A stretch of DNA of 62,615 bases, taken from positions 1 through 62,615 of the forward strand of contig NZ_JAAMQI010000025.1 in NCBI RefSeq assembly GCF_013523165.1. The letters run 5' to 3'. The position numbers and the translations under genes are program-made. Of this stretch, positions 62,386-62,615 are shown in pieces. The notes beneath the pieces are model-generated. The model was not told the origin of the DNA. It saw only the letters and a list, made by a program, of their open reading frames with translations, and ran no database searches. Each line of letters begins with the position of its first letter. Positions within the stretch are counted from its first letter, which is position 1. This DNA is from Pseudomonas entomophila (lineage in GTDB: Bacteria > Pseudomonadota > Gammaproteobacteria > Pseudomonadales > Pseudomonadaceae).

Positions 62386-62615
62386 GAGAAGCCTGATTCC
62401 TTTTTCTGGTGAAACCCCGCCGCCCCCTGGGGCGCACGAAGCTCGCCGTCGCAGCGCACGAAGGGGTGCGACGACATACGACAAATCAATGAATTGAGCC
62501 ACGGATCTGCGCAGTGAAGGCCGCATCAAGGGGCGGCCTTGGAAACTGTCGGATGGTACCACAAAAGGACGTGGCTTGGGAGGGTTGCGGGGCAGGTTTG
62601 GTGGGGGTGTCGGGG

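Overview
The window is a GC-rich chromosomal segment of a Pseudomonas, most likely of the P. putida group. The evidence is the gene order gyrA-serC-pheA-tyrA/aroA-cmk-rpsA-ihfB-lapA at the right end, the tyrA-aroA fusion, REP elements of Pseudomonas type, and a surface-polysaccharide locus lying between ihfB and wbpM, which is where pseudomonads keep their O-antigen genes. No tRNA, rRNA, transposase, integrase, prophage or CRISPR array was seen.

Layout from left to right. (1) 303-8619, minus strand: a seven-gene operon gmd-rmd-two GT4 glycosyltransferases-NAD epimerase-wbpL-wbpM, in which every junction overlaps by 1-4 bases. It makes GDP-D-rhamnose, primes undecaprenyl phosphate and builds polysaccharide. 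(2) 9320-13897, minus: a complete type I secretion system (TolC-like, HlyD-like, PrtD-like ABC ATPase). (3) 14471-16827, plus: a 295-aa protein of unknown function, then a 483-aa RTX/DUF4214-like secreted protein with codon use typical of high expression, closed by a strong terminator. (4) 16975-33207, plus: a cassette of very large, apparently soluble multidomain glycosyltransferases, two with teichoic-acid-type glycerophosphotransferase domains. It also holds a TagD-like CDP-glycerol synthase, a capsule-type HAD phosphatase, a nucleotidyltransferase-kinase fusion and a second nucleotidyltransferase. DNA from about 24.2 to 34.6 kb is clearly AT-richer than the rest. (5) 33435-40092: a predicted exported protein, rmlA and rmlC, and three acyltransferase-3 family proteins. 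(6) 40242-49112, minus: manC-manB-wzm-wzt-methyltransferase-840-aa double glycosyltransferase, an ABC-transporter-dependent mannan/rhamnan O-polysaccharide module that resembles the E. coli O9a locus. (7) 49362-62385, minus: MBL/beta-CASP protein, lapA, ihfB, rpsA, cmk, tyrA-aroA, pheA, serC, gyrA.

How they could work together. manC and manB supply GDP-mannose; gmd and rmd turn part of it into GDP-D-rhamnose. WbpM/WbpL and the epimerase start the chain, the GT4 enzymes extend it, the methyltransferase may cap it, and Wzm/Wzt export it. The type I system very probably exports the RTX/DUF4214 protein. The most interesting part is the cassette of regions 2-4: a secreted RTX protein beside soluble glycosyl- and glycerophosphoryl-transferases with no exporter or polymerase of their own. 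This could be a glycosylation-coupled type I secretion system or a teichoic-acid-like glycan in a Gram-negative. Both ideas are inference.
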